From contig OX375878.1 in assembly GCA_947359465.1 (NCBI GenBank), positions 93,525,377 through 93,589,376 of the forward strand: a DNA stretch of 64,000 bases, written 5' to 3'. This document shows positions 42,829 to 54,574 of the stretch, piece by piece (within the stretch, counting starts at the first letter, position 1; the number at the start of each line of letters is the position of its first letter). The notes beneath the pieces are model-generated. The model was given only the letters and a program-made list of their open reading frames with translations. It searched no databases and had not been told where the DNA came from. A program made the translations under genes and the position numbers. The DNA is from Metellina segmentata (taxonomy: Eukaryota > Arthropoda > Arachnida > Araneae > Tetragnathidae).

Positions 42829-42996
42829 TGTAGAGGTTTGGAGAGTGGGGTGCCAGCTCAGGTGTGACCTCGTCATCTGACCGTGCTTCAAAATTGCGAG
42901 GTGTTATCGCCTTATCTTTGCCTTAGGGTATGATCCTGAAACGTCGCCAATAGCCCGTAGTGTAGATCCAGTGTGACGCTATTTTAAATACCTACC
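42829..42996 (+). mobile_element. SINE-B 3' two-thirds, right of the minisatellite
   Basis: GGCGTGGTGTAGAGGTTTGG through ATTTTAAATACCTACCTAC. Confidence 0.75.
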
Positions 42997-43494
42997 TACA
43001 GATACAGAAGAGAGAAATACACGAAGGGAGGAATCGAACCGGCGCCATTTTTATAATTAAACTCCTTTTGAAAGGATAATACCTCAATCTTCACCAATCT
43101 ATAATCTCTACAATCTTGTTAACTTATTCATAAAGACTGCCATGTTAATGTTTAAAAAAAAGCCTTTTATTCAATAGCTAAAGTATCGAAAGAAGAGCTT
43201 TTGTGCCAGGAAGGATATTAAAGGATATTTGACTAAAATCTTTTCAAGTAAACCACTCGCTAAGAAAAAGGCGTAAATGCTTTTAAGGACGTCTTATTTA
43301 TTAAAGATTTGAAAAGATTGAATTCAATTTATCATATATTTAGGATGGATCGCAGAACAGTAATGCTACGTTTTGTGTGGCTTAAGAAGAATCCACTTTC
43401 ACTTGAAAAGTAAATTCGAATTTTAGAGGAAAGTCACAAAGCGAAAGTGTAAATCCTAGCATACCACGCGTTTAACAATGCACGTAAACCATTT
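42997..43494. other. No gene recognised
   Basis: AT-rich unique-looking DNA. Confidence 0.4.
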
Positions 43495-43504
43495 AACTGG
43501 TTTG

Positions 43505-43670
43505 AGATTTATAGGTAGGTATTTTAACTAACGTTGAACTGGATCGACACAACGGGCTATTGATGACGGTCCGGGATTAATCCCCAAGGGATAATCCCAA
43601 GAACAACAACACATAATTTTGAACCACAGTCAGATGACGAGCAACACCTGAGCTCGCACCCCACTCTCCA
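43505..43670 (-). mobile_element. SINE-B 3' half with 10-bp target duplication
   Basis: AACTGGTTTG at 43495-43504 and 43671-43680. Truncated at the same body position (CCACTCTCCA) as 38456-38625. Confidence 0.82.
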
Positions 43671-43690
43671 AACTGGTTTGCGGAGGTAAG

Positions 43691-44017
43691 GTAAGGTAAG
43701 GAAATTTTAATTAACGTCGTACTAGAGCAACACAAGGGACTATTGATGACGGTCCGGGATCAATTCCCGAAGGAAAAAATCCGAGGACAACACCACGCAA
43801 TTTTGAACCACGGTCAGATGCCGAGGCAACATCTGAGCTGGCACCCCACTCTCCAAACTTCAACACCAACCCAACGTGAGGACTTTCGGCCACGACAGAT
43901 TAAAGGTGCACCAGTCGCCTCTACACCATACGCTTACAAACATCCATGCCCAGACCCGGATTCGAACCAGAAACCTTCCGATGTAGAGGCTAACACCTTA
44001 ACCACTATACTGGTTTC
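43691..44017 (-). mobile_element. SINE-A, full length
   Basis: Tail side carries GGTAAGGTAAGGTAAGG; head ends ACCACTATACTGGTTTCTCAG. Confidence 0.85.
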
Positions 44018-44074
44018 TCAGCCCGAATCCGACGAAAGATCATCCGTCGTGTACCAAGAGGTGAATGCACAATA

Positions 44075-44322
44075 AGTGTGTGGTGTACAAAAGGGTGAAT
44101 GTACGATAAATCTGTCGTTTCCTCAAATGTCCTCTCGTTGTAGTGGATGCTCGAAGAGTGGGGTGCCAGCTCAGGTGTTGCTTCGTCATCAGACCGTGAT
44201 TCAAAATTACGAGGTATTGTCCTCGGATCTTTCCCTTAAGGGATTGATCCCGGACCGTCGTCAATAGTCCGCTGTGTTGCTCTACTACGACGTTAACTAA
44301 AAATAACCATTACCATTACCCA
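44075..44322 (+). mobile_element. SINE body and 3' end of SINE-A type without A head
   Basis: Starts GTGTACAAAAGGGTGAATG and ends ATAACCATTACCATTACCC, mixing a SINE-B-like left part with an A-type 3' end. Confidence 0.65.
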
Positions 44323-44324
44323 TC

Positions 44325-45012
44325 GGGTTTGATCTCTGACCGTGGTCAATTGCCCGTGTGTAGCCCAGCGGGACGTTAATTAAAATACCTACCAAACTAC
44401 CTCATGTTAGCGTGATATAGAAGTTTGGTGAGTGAGGTTTCAGTTCCTGTTTGACCTCGTCACCTAACCGCGAGTGGGGTTGCCCTGTTCTTTCCCTTCG
44501 TGTTTGGCCGACCAACCGGTATAGTGGTTAAGGTGTCAGCCTCTAGATCGGAAGGTTCCTGGTTCGAATCTGGGTCCGGGCATGGATGTTTGTAAGCGTA
44601 TAGTGTAGAGGCGGCTGGTGCACCTTAAATCTGTCGTGACCGAAAGTCCTCACGTTGGGTTGGTATGGAAGTTTGGAGAGTGGGGTGCCAGCTCAGGTGT
44701 TGCTTCGTCATCTGACCGTGGTTCAAAATTACGAGGTGTCGTCCTCGGCTCTTTCCCTTAAGGGACTGATCCCGGACCGTCGTCAATAGCCCGTTGTGTT
44801 GCTCTAGTACGACATAAACTAAAATTACCATGACTTACCAAACTACCTCATGTTAGCGTGATATAGAAGTTTGGTGAGTGAGGTTTTAGCTCAGGTTTGA
44901 CCTCGTCATCAACTACGAGTTGGGTTGCCTGTTATTTCCCTACGAGTTTGATCCAGGACCATTTCCAATAGACAATTGTATAACTCCAGTGCGACGCTAA
45001 TTAATATATCTA
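44325..45012 (+). mobile_element. SINE-B fragments duplicated on both sides of a SINE-A
   Basis: SINE-B 3' scrap 44325-44392. SINE-B segment at about 44387-44507 repeated at 44832-44955 (ACCAAACTACCTCATGTTAG onward). Complete SINE-A 44508-44831 between. Confidence 0.75.
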
Positions 45013-45259
45013 CCCGTCAGTAAAATTATATTATTTATTTTTAATATAATATATTTTCTATTCTTACATATTTGCATGCACCTAAACTTTTCGTTGGGTC
45101 AAATATGATCCTTGCTCATTAAGAACCGAAAGCCAACCAATAATAAAATTTGCCGAGCTTTCACCGAATCCCTGTTTAGATGCTCCGATATGACATCAAT
45201 TCCACTACCAACCTAAAATCTGCACGAAAAGTTGAAATACATTGAAATAGTAGGCAGTT
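45013..45259. other. No gene recognised
   Basis: AT-rich. Confidence 0.4.
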
Positions 45260-45405
45260 GAAATTCAAGTCGCATTGGAAGTAACATAACAAGCTATTGA
45301 GAAAGATCCTGGATCACTTCCACAAAAAAGATCCAAGGGAAACACCTCGTTATTTTGAACCTCGGTCAGATGACGAGGTCAATACCCGAGCTGTCACTCC
45401 ACTAT
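45260..45405 (-). mobile_element. SINE-B 3' half
   Basis: AAGTCGCATTGGAAGTAACA through CTGTCACTCCAC. Confidence 0.6.
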
Positions 45406-45911
45406 TAAAATTATTTCAATGAAACTTCTGATGCATTTTGTGAACTTTGATACTTCCGTTATGCGTGCAGAGCAGTTGTCGGGTTTGCACTCAGTACCCC
45501 GTGGCTCCAACAAGACTACTGTTCGTTTAGCACCCGCAACCTGGCAAAGCTAGGATTAAAAGAAAATGTAAAAAGAAGAAGAAAGAGTTTGGCTGTAGAA
45601 ATAAGCTATGAGAGAACCGGGGGTTCTCAGGACTGATTAATTGGAATCATGTTAAACTAATTCTTTGTTTTTATCTTTTAGATCTTTAATTTTGTCCAGT
45701 CCCGTGATGGTTTTGTTTTCATAAAACTTGTTGACCTCAAAGAAAAGTCTCCGAGTGTTTCCATTTGAATTTACCACATCGAACCAGCTTTCCCCAAGCA
45801 TGATACATTTTATATACATTGGATTCATATAGATTAAAAATGAAGCATAACCATTCAATTTTGTTGGATTGTTTACTCACAGAGATACATTCAAAAGAGT
45901 ATGTTTTGATA
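45406..45911. other. No gene recognised
   Basis: Unique-looking DNA with short open frames. Confidence 0.4.
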
Positions 45912-47045
45912 GCCCCTTTACCCTATGGTGGGGAAAGTGGGGGTAATTCTAAAATGAGTGTATACTCTTGGATAACAGCCATAACGGAGTTACCCGTGGT
46001 GTTGGTTTGCTTTGCAAACCAAATGGGAATTCGTAGCCTATTGTATAACAGCAATCACGACATTGCCAGTGGTGTTGGTTTGCTTCGCAACACCGCGGGC
46101 AACGCTCGTTGTGAAATTCAGCCAAATTCGAATTGCGAAGAGATCCAACCTTTCCAAAACCTTTTCATTGGTTAAAACCTCTCCATTCTTGCTCTGTTCT
46201 CTTTTTCTTTGAATTCTCAGTGGCTAAAACAATATTTACAGGTGGAGTGTTAGAGAGTTTGCAGTATTGCTTTCGTTGAATCTTTTAAAGTTGAGTCGGG
46301 AGAAACTGCATCAGAAGATACAATGCTCTTGGTTGTTTCTCTTTTCCGTAATGAGAATACGGTGTTGGATGGCCTTTTTGTTCAGAGGATAAAGTCCAGC
46401 TCCTTTAAATCCATTTACTGCATTTTCCGGCTTCATTCTTTCAAACAACTTTTTCAAGAGAAATGGAAATGATGCTTTCGAAACATTTTGTAATCTGCTT
46501 TCTCTAAACCAATGTTTCAAAATCTCCTTCCGAGCTTTTTTCACAGGAGAAAACTCTTCAACATGTAATTGTTATAGTACATTAGACATTTGATGTTAAC
46601 ACAGAGGTAAAAAATATCCCATACAGCACTTGCTAAGTCTAACCATGCCCCTAAATAACCCCACCTCAGAAAACAACTCATAATAAATATAAATATAAAA
46701 TTTATTCTTATATTTCTATGTAGATCTGTTCCTTAGATGTTCCTCTACAAGTCTGAACTAAAATTATTAGTTTTTGCCAGTTAATAATGATTTTAGAAGA
46801 AAGTTCATCAGCAGCTTAAACTAACATACCATGTGCATTAAACATAAACAGGATAGTTTGTAAACATTTAAACTTCTTGCCAGTTTCTAAAACTAAAATA
46901 AAAATGTTTGCCATAATCTCATTATATATCTCCAAAAAAGAATTAACTAAATATTTTAATTTAAAAAGATAAAATAGGTCTTTTTCAATGTACCCCCACT
47001 TTACCCCATGGGCCCAGTTTCCCCCACCTGACCCTATCTACCACT
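45912..47045 (-). mobile_element. Decayed pogo/Tigger-like DNA transposon
   Basis: Left end GGTGGGGAAAGTGGGGGTAA and right end TACCCCCACTTTACCCC are inverted. A transposase fragment lies between on the minus strand. Outer limits are approximate. A short internal duplication (GTGGTGTTGGTTTGCTT twice, 45995 and 46071) is present. Confidence 0.6.
46311..46576 (-). pseudogene. C-terminal fragment of a Tigger/jerky-type (DDE_1) transposase
   Basis: FSPVKKARKEILKHW, then VSKASFPFLLKKLFERMKPE and GFKGAGLYPLNKKAI. The 'KPENxxxGFxxxGxYPLN' ending is typical of pogo/Tigger-type proteins. Catalytic region absent. Confidence 0.7.
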
Positions 47046-47265
47046 AAAATCTACTTCATTATATTTGAAAACGTTGGGTTAAATTGAAAAATTTGCCTAT
47101 ATTGAATTGTTATTCAACTAACGAGAGAAGAAAGAACGGGAATTCAGACAGTAATATAAAACAACCCTATTTTTTTTTTGTTGTAACCAAAGTCCTTATT
47201 TAGCAATCGGTAATAATGGGATATTTATACACTACTCAACAATAAAGGACCGGACGCCAGCGGAT

Positions 47266-47725
47266 TTGCATAAAATCCGACTACTTGTTTGGGGGTGTTT
47301 TTCGTGGTATGGCCTGGGACCTTTGCATGTTGTTCCTGGTCAATTGAACGCCGACGCCTACTTGAACATTTTGCACAATCAGGTTCTTACTACGCTCTGG
47401 CAATTTTATGGAATGGACGAATGTTACTTTCAGGACGACAACGCTTCATGTCATGTTGCAGCCTCTGTGAAGCAGAGGTATCAAGATACGGATGTAAAAC
47501 GTCTTCCCTGGCCTGTTCAGAGACCCAATCTAAACCCCAGAGAACATTTGTGGGACGCGTTAGAGCTACGCTTGCGGACCAGGAAACCAATTCCGAAATC
47601 TACAGCTCAGCTGGCGACATCCTTGCAGCAGGAAGGGACACAAATACCTATAACTGTGTGTCAAAACCTTGTTGAAAGTATGTCCAGAAGGATCGCTAGT
47701 GTAATTGCAGCACGTGGGGGGGGGG
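47266..47725 (+). pseudogene. Tc1 transposase, C-terminal two-thirds
   Basis: Open for about 153 codons: VWGCFSWYGLGPLHVV, then FQDDNASCHVA (second catalytic Asp) and RPNLNPREHLWDALE (third catalytic Glu). The N-terminal DNA-binding domain and first catalytic Asp are missing. The 3' end of the frame is interrupted by the LTR; the stop codon comes from the LTR. Confidence 0.85.
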
Positions 47726-48082
47726 TGTAACGTCGTGGGTATAGGTTGCGTGGCGAGTGGCTTGAAGATAATTAAAACGACATTTAAAATTACAGCACAT
47801 TTAATTAAATTAAAGAAGAATACATATATGTTAAAACTATTTCGAGGCTAATAGATACTGTACAAATTAGGGTTCCAGTCCCGCGGCTTCAAATCCGGAG
47901 CAGAGTTCCTGCGTCCGCTAACGTTCTGGTTTTCCACGATTCTCCTTTCCTCGAGAGAAGACCCCACACGTTCTTCCGAAGCCGCTAACGACCAAAGAGA
48001 AGGGGATACCCCCATCCGGCCATAAATTCATGGACCACCATGAAAGCTGTGGTCAGAGGGACCTCCCAGCTGTGACGTTACA
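47726..48082. mobile_element. Solo LTR nested in the Tc1 element
   Basis: 357 bp beginning TGTAACGTC and ending GACGTTACA (inverted termini, TG...CA). GGGG lies on both sides, compatible with a 4-bp target duplication. No second LTR or internal region. Confidence 0.65.
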
Positions 48083-48168
48083 GGGGCCATCCCTCTATTA
48101 AAGAATGTATTATTTCCCTTATACCATCACATCTTGCGGTCCGGTCCATTATTGAAGGGTTGTGTATA

Positions 48169-48920
48169 TTCGATTTAGAATCTTCACTATTTTTCTACTT
48201 CTCAAGAGCAATCGTCGGCCATAACTCGATGTTCCAGAGGGTTGTTTGTCATAATAGCAACAAATTTTTTTCAAAAGTAAAAACACAAAACAAGTTTGTT
48301 TTAAAATGTGTCATATACATTAAAAGATGCAAGCAAATTGGTGTTTCGCATGCAATCATCACGTTATCGAAATAAAAAATTGTAAAATGATAGGTCACTT
48401 GCGAGATATGCTCATCTGCAGTCTCGAATAAGTAATTTACAGTTTGAAAGATTAAAGAGCAGTTTGATATTAATATGGAAGGATAATTTTGTTAATTAAA
48501 GGCCTGTGATTGTAGCGTAGTTTGTTAGCTTTTGATTGACACCATTTACGCAGTCCTCACTCCCCGCAATCCAAAGTTACACAAGCCCAAAGTTTGCCCA
48601 GCACCGACGAATTTTGACATATTGGGAAACCATTCCCACACTCAGAGCGTATTCGGTACGAATGTCATGTCAAGTGTGGAAATCCTTTACCAAAACGAAG
48701 CTGTTTATCTACTGTTTCTGAAATCAAGATAAAACAGTTGCAACTCTTTTTCGTAACGCTCGTCAATTTCTTATTATCGTATGCTATTTCGATTTTAAAG
48801 ACACATCAAAACAAGGAAAGTGAAGTCAATAAGAATACAATTGGGAAACACGTTCCGCCGCAGAAACACCATCCATCCTACATTTCACTCGACAGAAATG
48901 TCTCAACATATCGTAAGGAA
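48169..48920. other. No gene recognised
   Basis: AT-rich; short open frames only. Confidence 0.4.
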
Positions 48921-49234
48921 GGTAGGTTGGTATTTTATTTAACGTCGCACTAGAGAGACACAACGGGCTATTGGTGACGGTCCGGGATCAATCCCGAATG
49001 GAAAGACCCGATCACAACACCACGCGATTTTGAACCACGTTCAGATGACGAGGTAACATCTGAACTAATACCATACTCTCCAAACTTCCACGTCATGCCA
49101 ACGGAGAACATTTCTGACAACGACATATTTTACGTGCACTAGCCCCCTTTGTACACGACTGTCTTTGGTTGGATTGGAACTCACAACCATCCGGTTGCTA
49201 GTCCATTATATTTCCAATCGGGCTATCGCGGGCC
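48921..49234 (-). mobile_element. SINE-B, full length
   Basis: Tail GGTAGGTTGGTATTTTATTT; head ends AATCGGGCTATCGCGGGCC. Confidence 0.82.
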
Positions 49235-49671
49235 CTATTATTTCTTGAGGAGTAATATCGTAAATAGAGTGAGCAACACCTAAAATATAAAACTACACCT
49301 AAAATAAACTCAAAGTGGTCGCCCGATGGTTGAAAAATCCACCCGTGTTTTCCATTTTTCATAATTCCAGAATATTAGTTTCCAAAATTAACGTCCAATG
49401 GTTTACAAGATTAAAAATAGACGATATATCAATAGAGTTGTGGTGACAAATTAACTTACATCTGTAGGTTCTTGAATGTATATATTCTCTTTGACAACTG
49501 GATAGGAAATTGAGATAAAAGTTAGTAATTGTTATCTAAAAATTATTTCCTTTAATTCCAAAAATCTTTTCGCACCGTCATTTTTGTGGAACATCCAATT
49601 GATTCATTGTTTTTATCCCTTTTGTTGCCACATAGCTAAAGAAAGAGTAAATGATATGGGTACTTGTTACC
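49235..49671. other. No gene recognised
   Basis: AT-rich. Confidence 0.4.
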
Positions 49672-49842
49672 TTTTAATTTAATTCACATTGGAGCAACCC
49701 AACAAGCTATTGATGACGGTCGTGAATCAACCCCGAAGGGAAAGATCCAAATACAACAGCACGTAATTTATAATCAGGGTTAGATGACGAGGTCACCACC
49801 TGAGCTGGCTATCCGCCTCTCCAAGATTTCACACCACGCCAT
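49672..49842 (-). mobile_element. SINE-B 3' half
   Basis: TTCACATTGGAGCAACCCAA through TTCACACCACGCCA. Confidence 0.65.
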
Positions 49843-51522
49843 TTGCAACAAATGCAATTAAAACATGAAAAATCGTTTGCAAAACATGTAACAAATATTA
49901 ATTTGTAGATAAAGAATAATTATCGTCTTATATATAAAATAAAATTAGAATTTTTACTTTTGAATACTTATCGCGTTTGCTAAAATGTTTTCCTGATATT
50001 TTACTCTCATAAAATTACTCCTCTACCTTTTCTATAGAACTTCATTTAAGATAAAATTTTCATTCTGCAACAGAAAATTAAAGCATCAATAAATAACGTT
50101 TGGAAAACAACATTTTGACTTTTGAATTAATGTCGTTTGGTAAAATATATTTTCCTAATATTTTATCCCATAATTCTCCACCAGTACATTAAACTTATGA
50201 ACTAAGCTCGTGAATTTTTATTTATTGAGCGCGAACAATTTCCGTTTAAGAGACACTTTATTTAACTTCAACCATGCTTTAAAGAGAATAAACAGCGATC
50301 CATGTCATCGCTAGTTTTGCATTTTATACAGCAGGATAAGAATACCATTTTAAGTGTCTAAAGAATAGTGCAGAGTATTTTGTGAGTGAGTTTAAACTGC
50401 CTTCCTAGACGTTCAGTTTGATTCACACAATAACCGTCCAATTGTAAACTTCCATGCATTCTTCGAGATAGAATTCCTGTTGGTAGGAAAAAGCTTACTC
50501 CCTTTTCATCAAGCTCGATAAGACAGTGAACTGCGCGTATACGCAAAAATGCGAATCCAAGAGAATAATTTACGCCCTTATCTCCCAACACGGACGCACA
50601 CCCAACGTAGGGTTCACATCGCAATATAGAACCCCGGGTCACCGACATGGAGCGGTATCACCAGTCATAAATAAGTCCGAAGCTATCGTGCCTTAAAATA
50701 CAACCCATAAAGCAGCCAGAATTAATGCTCTGCGCCGCATACCTATATCTCAGCTCGGAAGAACCAGACCCGCATGCTACAAAAAGGCCTTCTCTTTAAA
50801 AATTTTTATTTTTCGCTCTTGGGTTTTCAGACAGAAATGCCTCTACATGCAAACTCCAGTTCGGTATTCTCTCAGCGAGGAAATCGGGGCGCATCATTAA
50901 ACTTCTTACTATGGGGAAACGTTCAAAATGACGCAAGTCTTTCGTTCTGAAAAGAAGTTTAATTAAAGTTCGTTTTCCAACGGTCGAATATTTTGAAGTT
51001 TCTTTTATAATTCTAAATTTTTTTCTTCTCCTAGTTCCATTTTCCTTTAAACAGTTTTTGTCTTTCAAGTCAAGCGAATGATTTCTGCTGTTTGAAATGA
51101 TTTTCCTTTCTCGAGCAGAGAAAACGAAATGAGTTATTTTTTGTACTTATCGTTGGAATTAAATGAGTAATAAAAAGAGCCGTATTTTGAGAAGATTGAA
51201 AATGAACGTGTTAAGGTGGGGCGGAGTGTTTTTTATATGAAACGTTCGGCTATTATGCTTAGAAATTCCTGGAGTACCATTTTATTTTCGTCAGATGGAT
51301 TTTTCTCGAGTTTTGTTAAAAGTCTATTTATCTTTTCTAACCAATTAAAATATTTTCTCTAACAAGAACTTAAAATAAGATTTTGTTTTATTGCTCCATT
51401 GATTTATACGGTATCTTTTAATGGCCAATTCAACATCATTCATGATGGCACTACCCTGGGGGATTAGAGTTCACGTTATTCCTACATAATACTACACGTT
51501 TTACCAAATTTACGTGATATGG
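49843..51522. other. No gene recognised
   Basis: Long AT-rich stretch. Minus-strand open frames at 50358-50648 and 50796-51068 have no recognised family. Confidence 0.4.
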
Positions 51523-51532
51523 AAGTAGACAG

Positions 51533-51797
51533 CTAGCTAGGTAGGTATTTTTATTAACGTCGCACTGGAGCAAAAAATGGGTTATTGGAGACGTTCCGGG
51601 ATCAAACCTGAAGCGAAAGATCCGAGAACGCCACGCAATTTTGAACCATGGTCGAGGTCACACCTGAGCTAGTACCACTCTAAACTTAAACACCACGCCA
51701 GCATGAGGATATTGTAAACCACTACAGATTTAACGCGCACCATCCCCTTTGTACACGACTGTCTCCGGTTACTCTTCCAACCGGTCTACCCTGCCTC
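51533..51797 (-). mobile_element. SINE-B, complete, 10-bp target duplication (reference copy)
   Basis: AAGTAGACAG at 51523-51532 and 51798-51807. Runs from the CTAGGTAGGTATTTTT tail to the GGTCTACCCTGCCTC head end; some internal deletions. Confidence 0.88.
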
Positions 51798-52040
51798 AAG
51801 TAGACAGAGAATTGGTAGTGCCTCAAAAAATGTGACCAATGTTATAGTAGTGTCAGCTGTGAAAATTCGACTAGGCTGGCCGCTTTGGTATCTTATCGCC
51901 TTGATGTCTTATCTCATGCCTAGAGCAACTTTTTTGTTGCAGTAAAAATGGGAAAAGTTGCATTTCTCATTCCGTATAGTTGCATTTATGGAAATAAAGT
52001 AGCAATTGATTTATTACACACTAAAATCTAAAATAAAAAT

Positions 52041-52638
52041 TTATCGACAATATTCGTCGTGTACAACAGTATTATAATACATCATTAAATACAGAAGAAC
52101 ATTGATGTCGTTGAATGGCCCATCCTTGGCCAGTGATTTCTTTAACATCAAAAAGCTGCTCTCAACAGAGACTGATGTTGCCTGACATTGTTGCTGCAGC
52201 AAACACTGGCTGCGGGGGGGGGGGAGTGTAGCAATCACCGTCAGTACTGGCTCAGGCAGTTGGCCGATGGTCTGAAAAGCGGCTTTTCGGAGTTTGTTTT
52301 GTACTGTGGCTGCCTTAATACAAGCGATGATATTTCCACATTTGTGTAAAATCCGCTGACTTTTTCTGTAGTTGTGAAACAAGTGTGTTACACAAGTAAC
52401 TTGGAGCAATCGCGGACAAAGCATTTTGAGTGTTTCCAGCCGCAGTCATATAATATGCTGTATCGGATAGCAGAAGCGTAAAATCCTTTCGCTCAACATT
52501 CAGAGATTTTAAAACGTCATCTAGAAGGCGAACATATTGATGATCAACACTCACCTCGGAAACTCTGCAGTCGATTACGCAAGTTTCCACTGGATTATCA
52601 AGAGTGCCAACCAATGTGTTAAAAGTACTTCTCGCCAT
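52041..52638 (-). pseudogene. hAT-superfamily transposase fragment
   Basis: Two overlapping minus-strand frames carry one broken protein. The first part has ERKDFTLLLSDTAYYMTAAG. After a frameshift near 52400-52420 it continues VTCVTHLFHN, then KAATVQNKLRKA, then jumps to the C-terminal dimerisation region ATSVSVESSFLMLKKSLAKD. The middle is deleted; an 11-base G run lies at 52214-52224. Confidence 0.72.
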
Positions 52639-53516
52639 TTATTTCACTTTCGTCTGTTGTTAGTACAAACACCTTCTTTCCATGAACTTCTTGTTTTATC
52701 CTCAATACTACGACGTTCGCAAGAACAGACACACGTGATCAAAGGTTTGATTCAGAGGGCAAAAAAGGAAATATTAATTTCTTATTAATTAATTTTAAGC
52801 TAAATTTAAAAAAGTTGCTTTTATATTGCGGTTATAACTCACTTACAATACACCCCATATAGGAGAAGGAGTTTGGGTTTTAATACTTCACATGCAGCGT
52901 AGAACGTGTGAAAAAATCTGCATTTATTGCCCTACTTAGGACAGGATGGATATGTGAACCTCCATTCCTCAAAGGGCGAAATCAACAAAGTGTCGCGTGG
53001 ACCAATCACATCATAGATCAATGGATGGGCGTGTTCTACTGTCCTAAGACCGAAGACGAGTTGTCTAAGGGTCACGTTTCTATTAATTTTGGTTACAGGA
53101 TCCTCTTCACAAAAGAGAATACCAGTGCTCACTATTTTTTCTAAGGTCACAACTGGTTTATATATCGACCATATATTCATTACATCCTATTATCCTGATT
53201 CCAACTGGGAGCCATCTGGTCCAGAAGACAGCAGCACCCTTATTGTTTTAAATCAATCAATATGTTAGTCTAGATTACCTAGAAATGTAAGTTGCTCAGC
53301 TCTATGCCTGGATTCATCATGGTAAATAGTTACAGAAGAGTCCCCATTTTTTCCAAGTCTAAGGAAAACGGGCGTATTACGTCAGTGACTCATGTGATTT
53401 TTGCATTGATCTATACTTATTAAATGAAACCACGGACTATTCTGAAGTTTTTACACATCGCGTGCCGATACCAACATAAGATCATTTATGAAATAGCTAA
53501 ATCCCACTTCTAAGTC
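52639..53516. other. No gene recognised
   Basis: AT-rich; overlapping open frames at 52908-53180 unrecognised. Confidence 0.4.
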
Positions 53517-53837
53517 CGGGGGTCGCAGAAGCCCAGTAGGTCGTGGATTGGTTCAGACTCGAAACTGACGTGTACTGGGGCTGGTGAACGTTAAATCAAT
53601 CGTGACCTCAAACGTCCTTACTCTGGCGTGGAAGTTTGATGTGTTACCAGCTCAAGTGTGGCTTTGTCCTTTAAAACGGTGTTTAAAATTACGTGTTGTC
53701 CTTGGATCGGAACTCTCACCCCATCGAATTTGACGTGCAAGAACCTCCATGGATACGACGGTCTTTGGTTGGATCGAGTTTCAAACTCGCAACCCTCCAG
53801 TTGCTAATCCGCTACACGTCCAACCGAGGACCTCAGC
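53517..53837. mobile_element. Two SINE-B fragments in opposite orientation
   Basis: 53517-53710 plus (head and body). 53711-53837 minus (head-side half, ends GTCCAACCGAGGACCTCAGC). Confidence 0.65.
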
Positions 53838-53844
53838 ATTGAGA

Positions 53845-54571
53845 CGGTAGGTAGGTAATTTAATTAACGTCATACTGGAACAAAATAACGGACTATTGGA
53901 GACGGTCCGGGATGAAACCCTGGAGATCCGAGGACAACACGTAATTTGTACCACTCAGATAACGAGGTCACTACAAACATCCACACTACGCCAAGGTGAG
54001 GGCTTTTAAGCCCACTAAAAATTTAAAGTGCACCTGTCTCTTTGATTGACGACTGTCTGGTTAGATTAAAACTCGCGATCTTCCTGCTAGGGATGCGACA
54101 TCGACAGCAAAACATCGATATTTTGAAACATCGATGTTCAAAATTAAAACATCAAATGTTGATAATACATTGCCCCAAAACCATCGATGTTTTTAAAATT
54201 CAGTGCATTTAAACTTTTTCCTCCATTTCTTAAAACTGGTTTAGCAACTAGTGATGCGACATGGGCTCCAATACATCGATGTTTTTTTATAGAACATCAA
54301 TGTTTTGAAAACATCGTATCCCTACTTTTCAGACCCTTCAGCCTTGGCCACTTTGGTCTAAAGTATGTTCAATTTGCTGATTATGAAAATTATGCTACAA
54401 GGTTATATTTAAAACTGTACTTTTTCATTTAAAAATAAAACATCGACAGCGTAAAAACATCGACAAGTATAAACATCGACTCCAATACATCGATGTTTTT
54501 TAAAAAAACATCGACATCGATGTCGCATCCTTACTTTCTGCTGCTAATCCGTAATTCTTCCAAGTCAGACG
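53845..54571 (-). mobile_element. SINE-B split by a hAT MITE
   Basis: The SINE reads from GGTAGGTAGGTAATTTAATT to GATCTTCCTGC, then resumes CTGCTAATCCGTAATTCTTC. Confidence 0.75.
54088..54533. mobile_element. hAT-type MITE with CATCGATGTTTT subterminal repeats
   Basis: 446 bp. Ends TAGGGATGCGACATCGAC and GTCGATGTCGCATCCTTA (with one internal extra CGACATC). 8-bp flanks CTTCCTGC (54080-54087) and CTTTCTGC (54534-54541). A smaller related block (TGATGCGACATGG ... CATCGTATCCCTA, about 54251-54334) lies inside. Confidence 0.85.
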
Positions 54572-54574
54572 GAC

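Larger units (their letters stand above)
47228..48166 (+). mobile_element. Tc1-like element, 5'-deleted transposase, split by a solo LTR
   Basis: TA at 47226-47227 and 48167-48168. Roughly 28-bp imperfect TIRs begin TACACTACTCAACAATAAAG and, inverted, TACACAACCCTTCAATAATG. The coding sequence starts almost directly after the left TIR. Confidence 0.82.
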
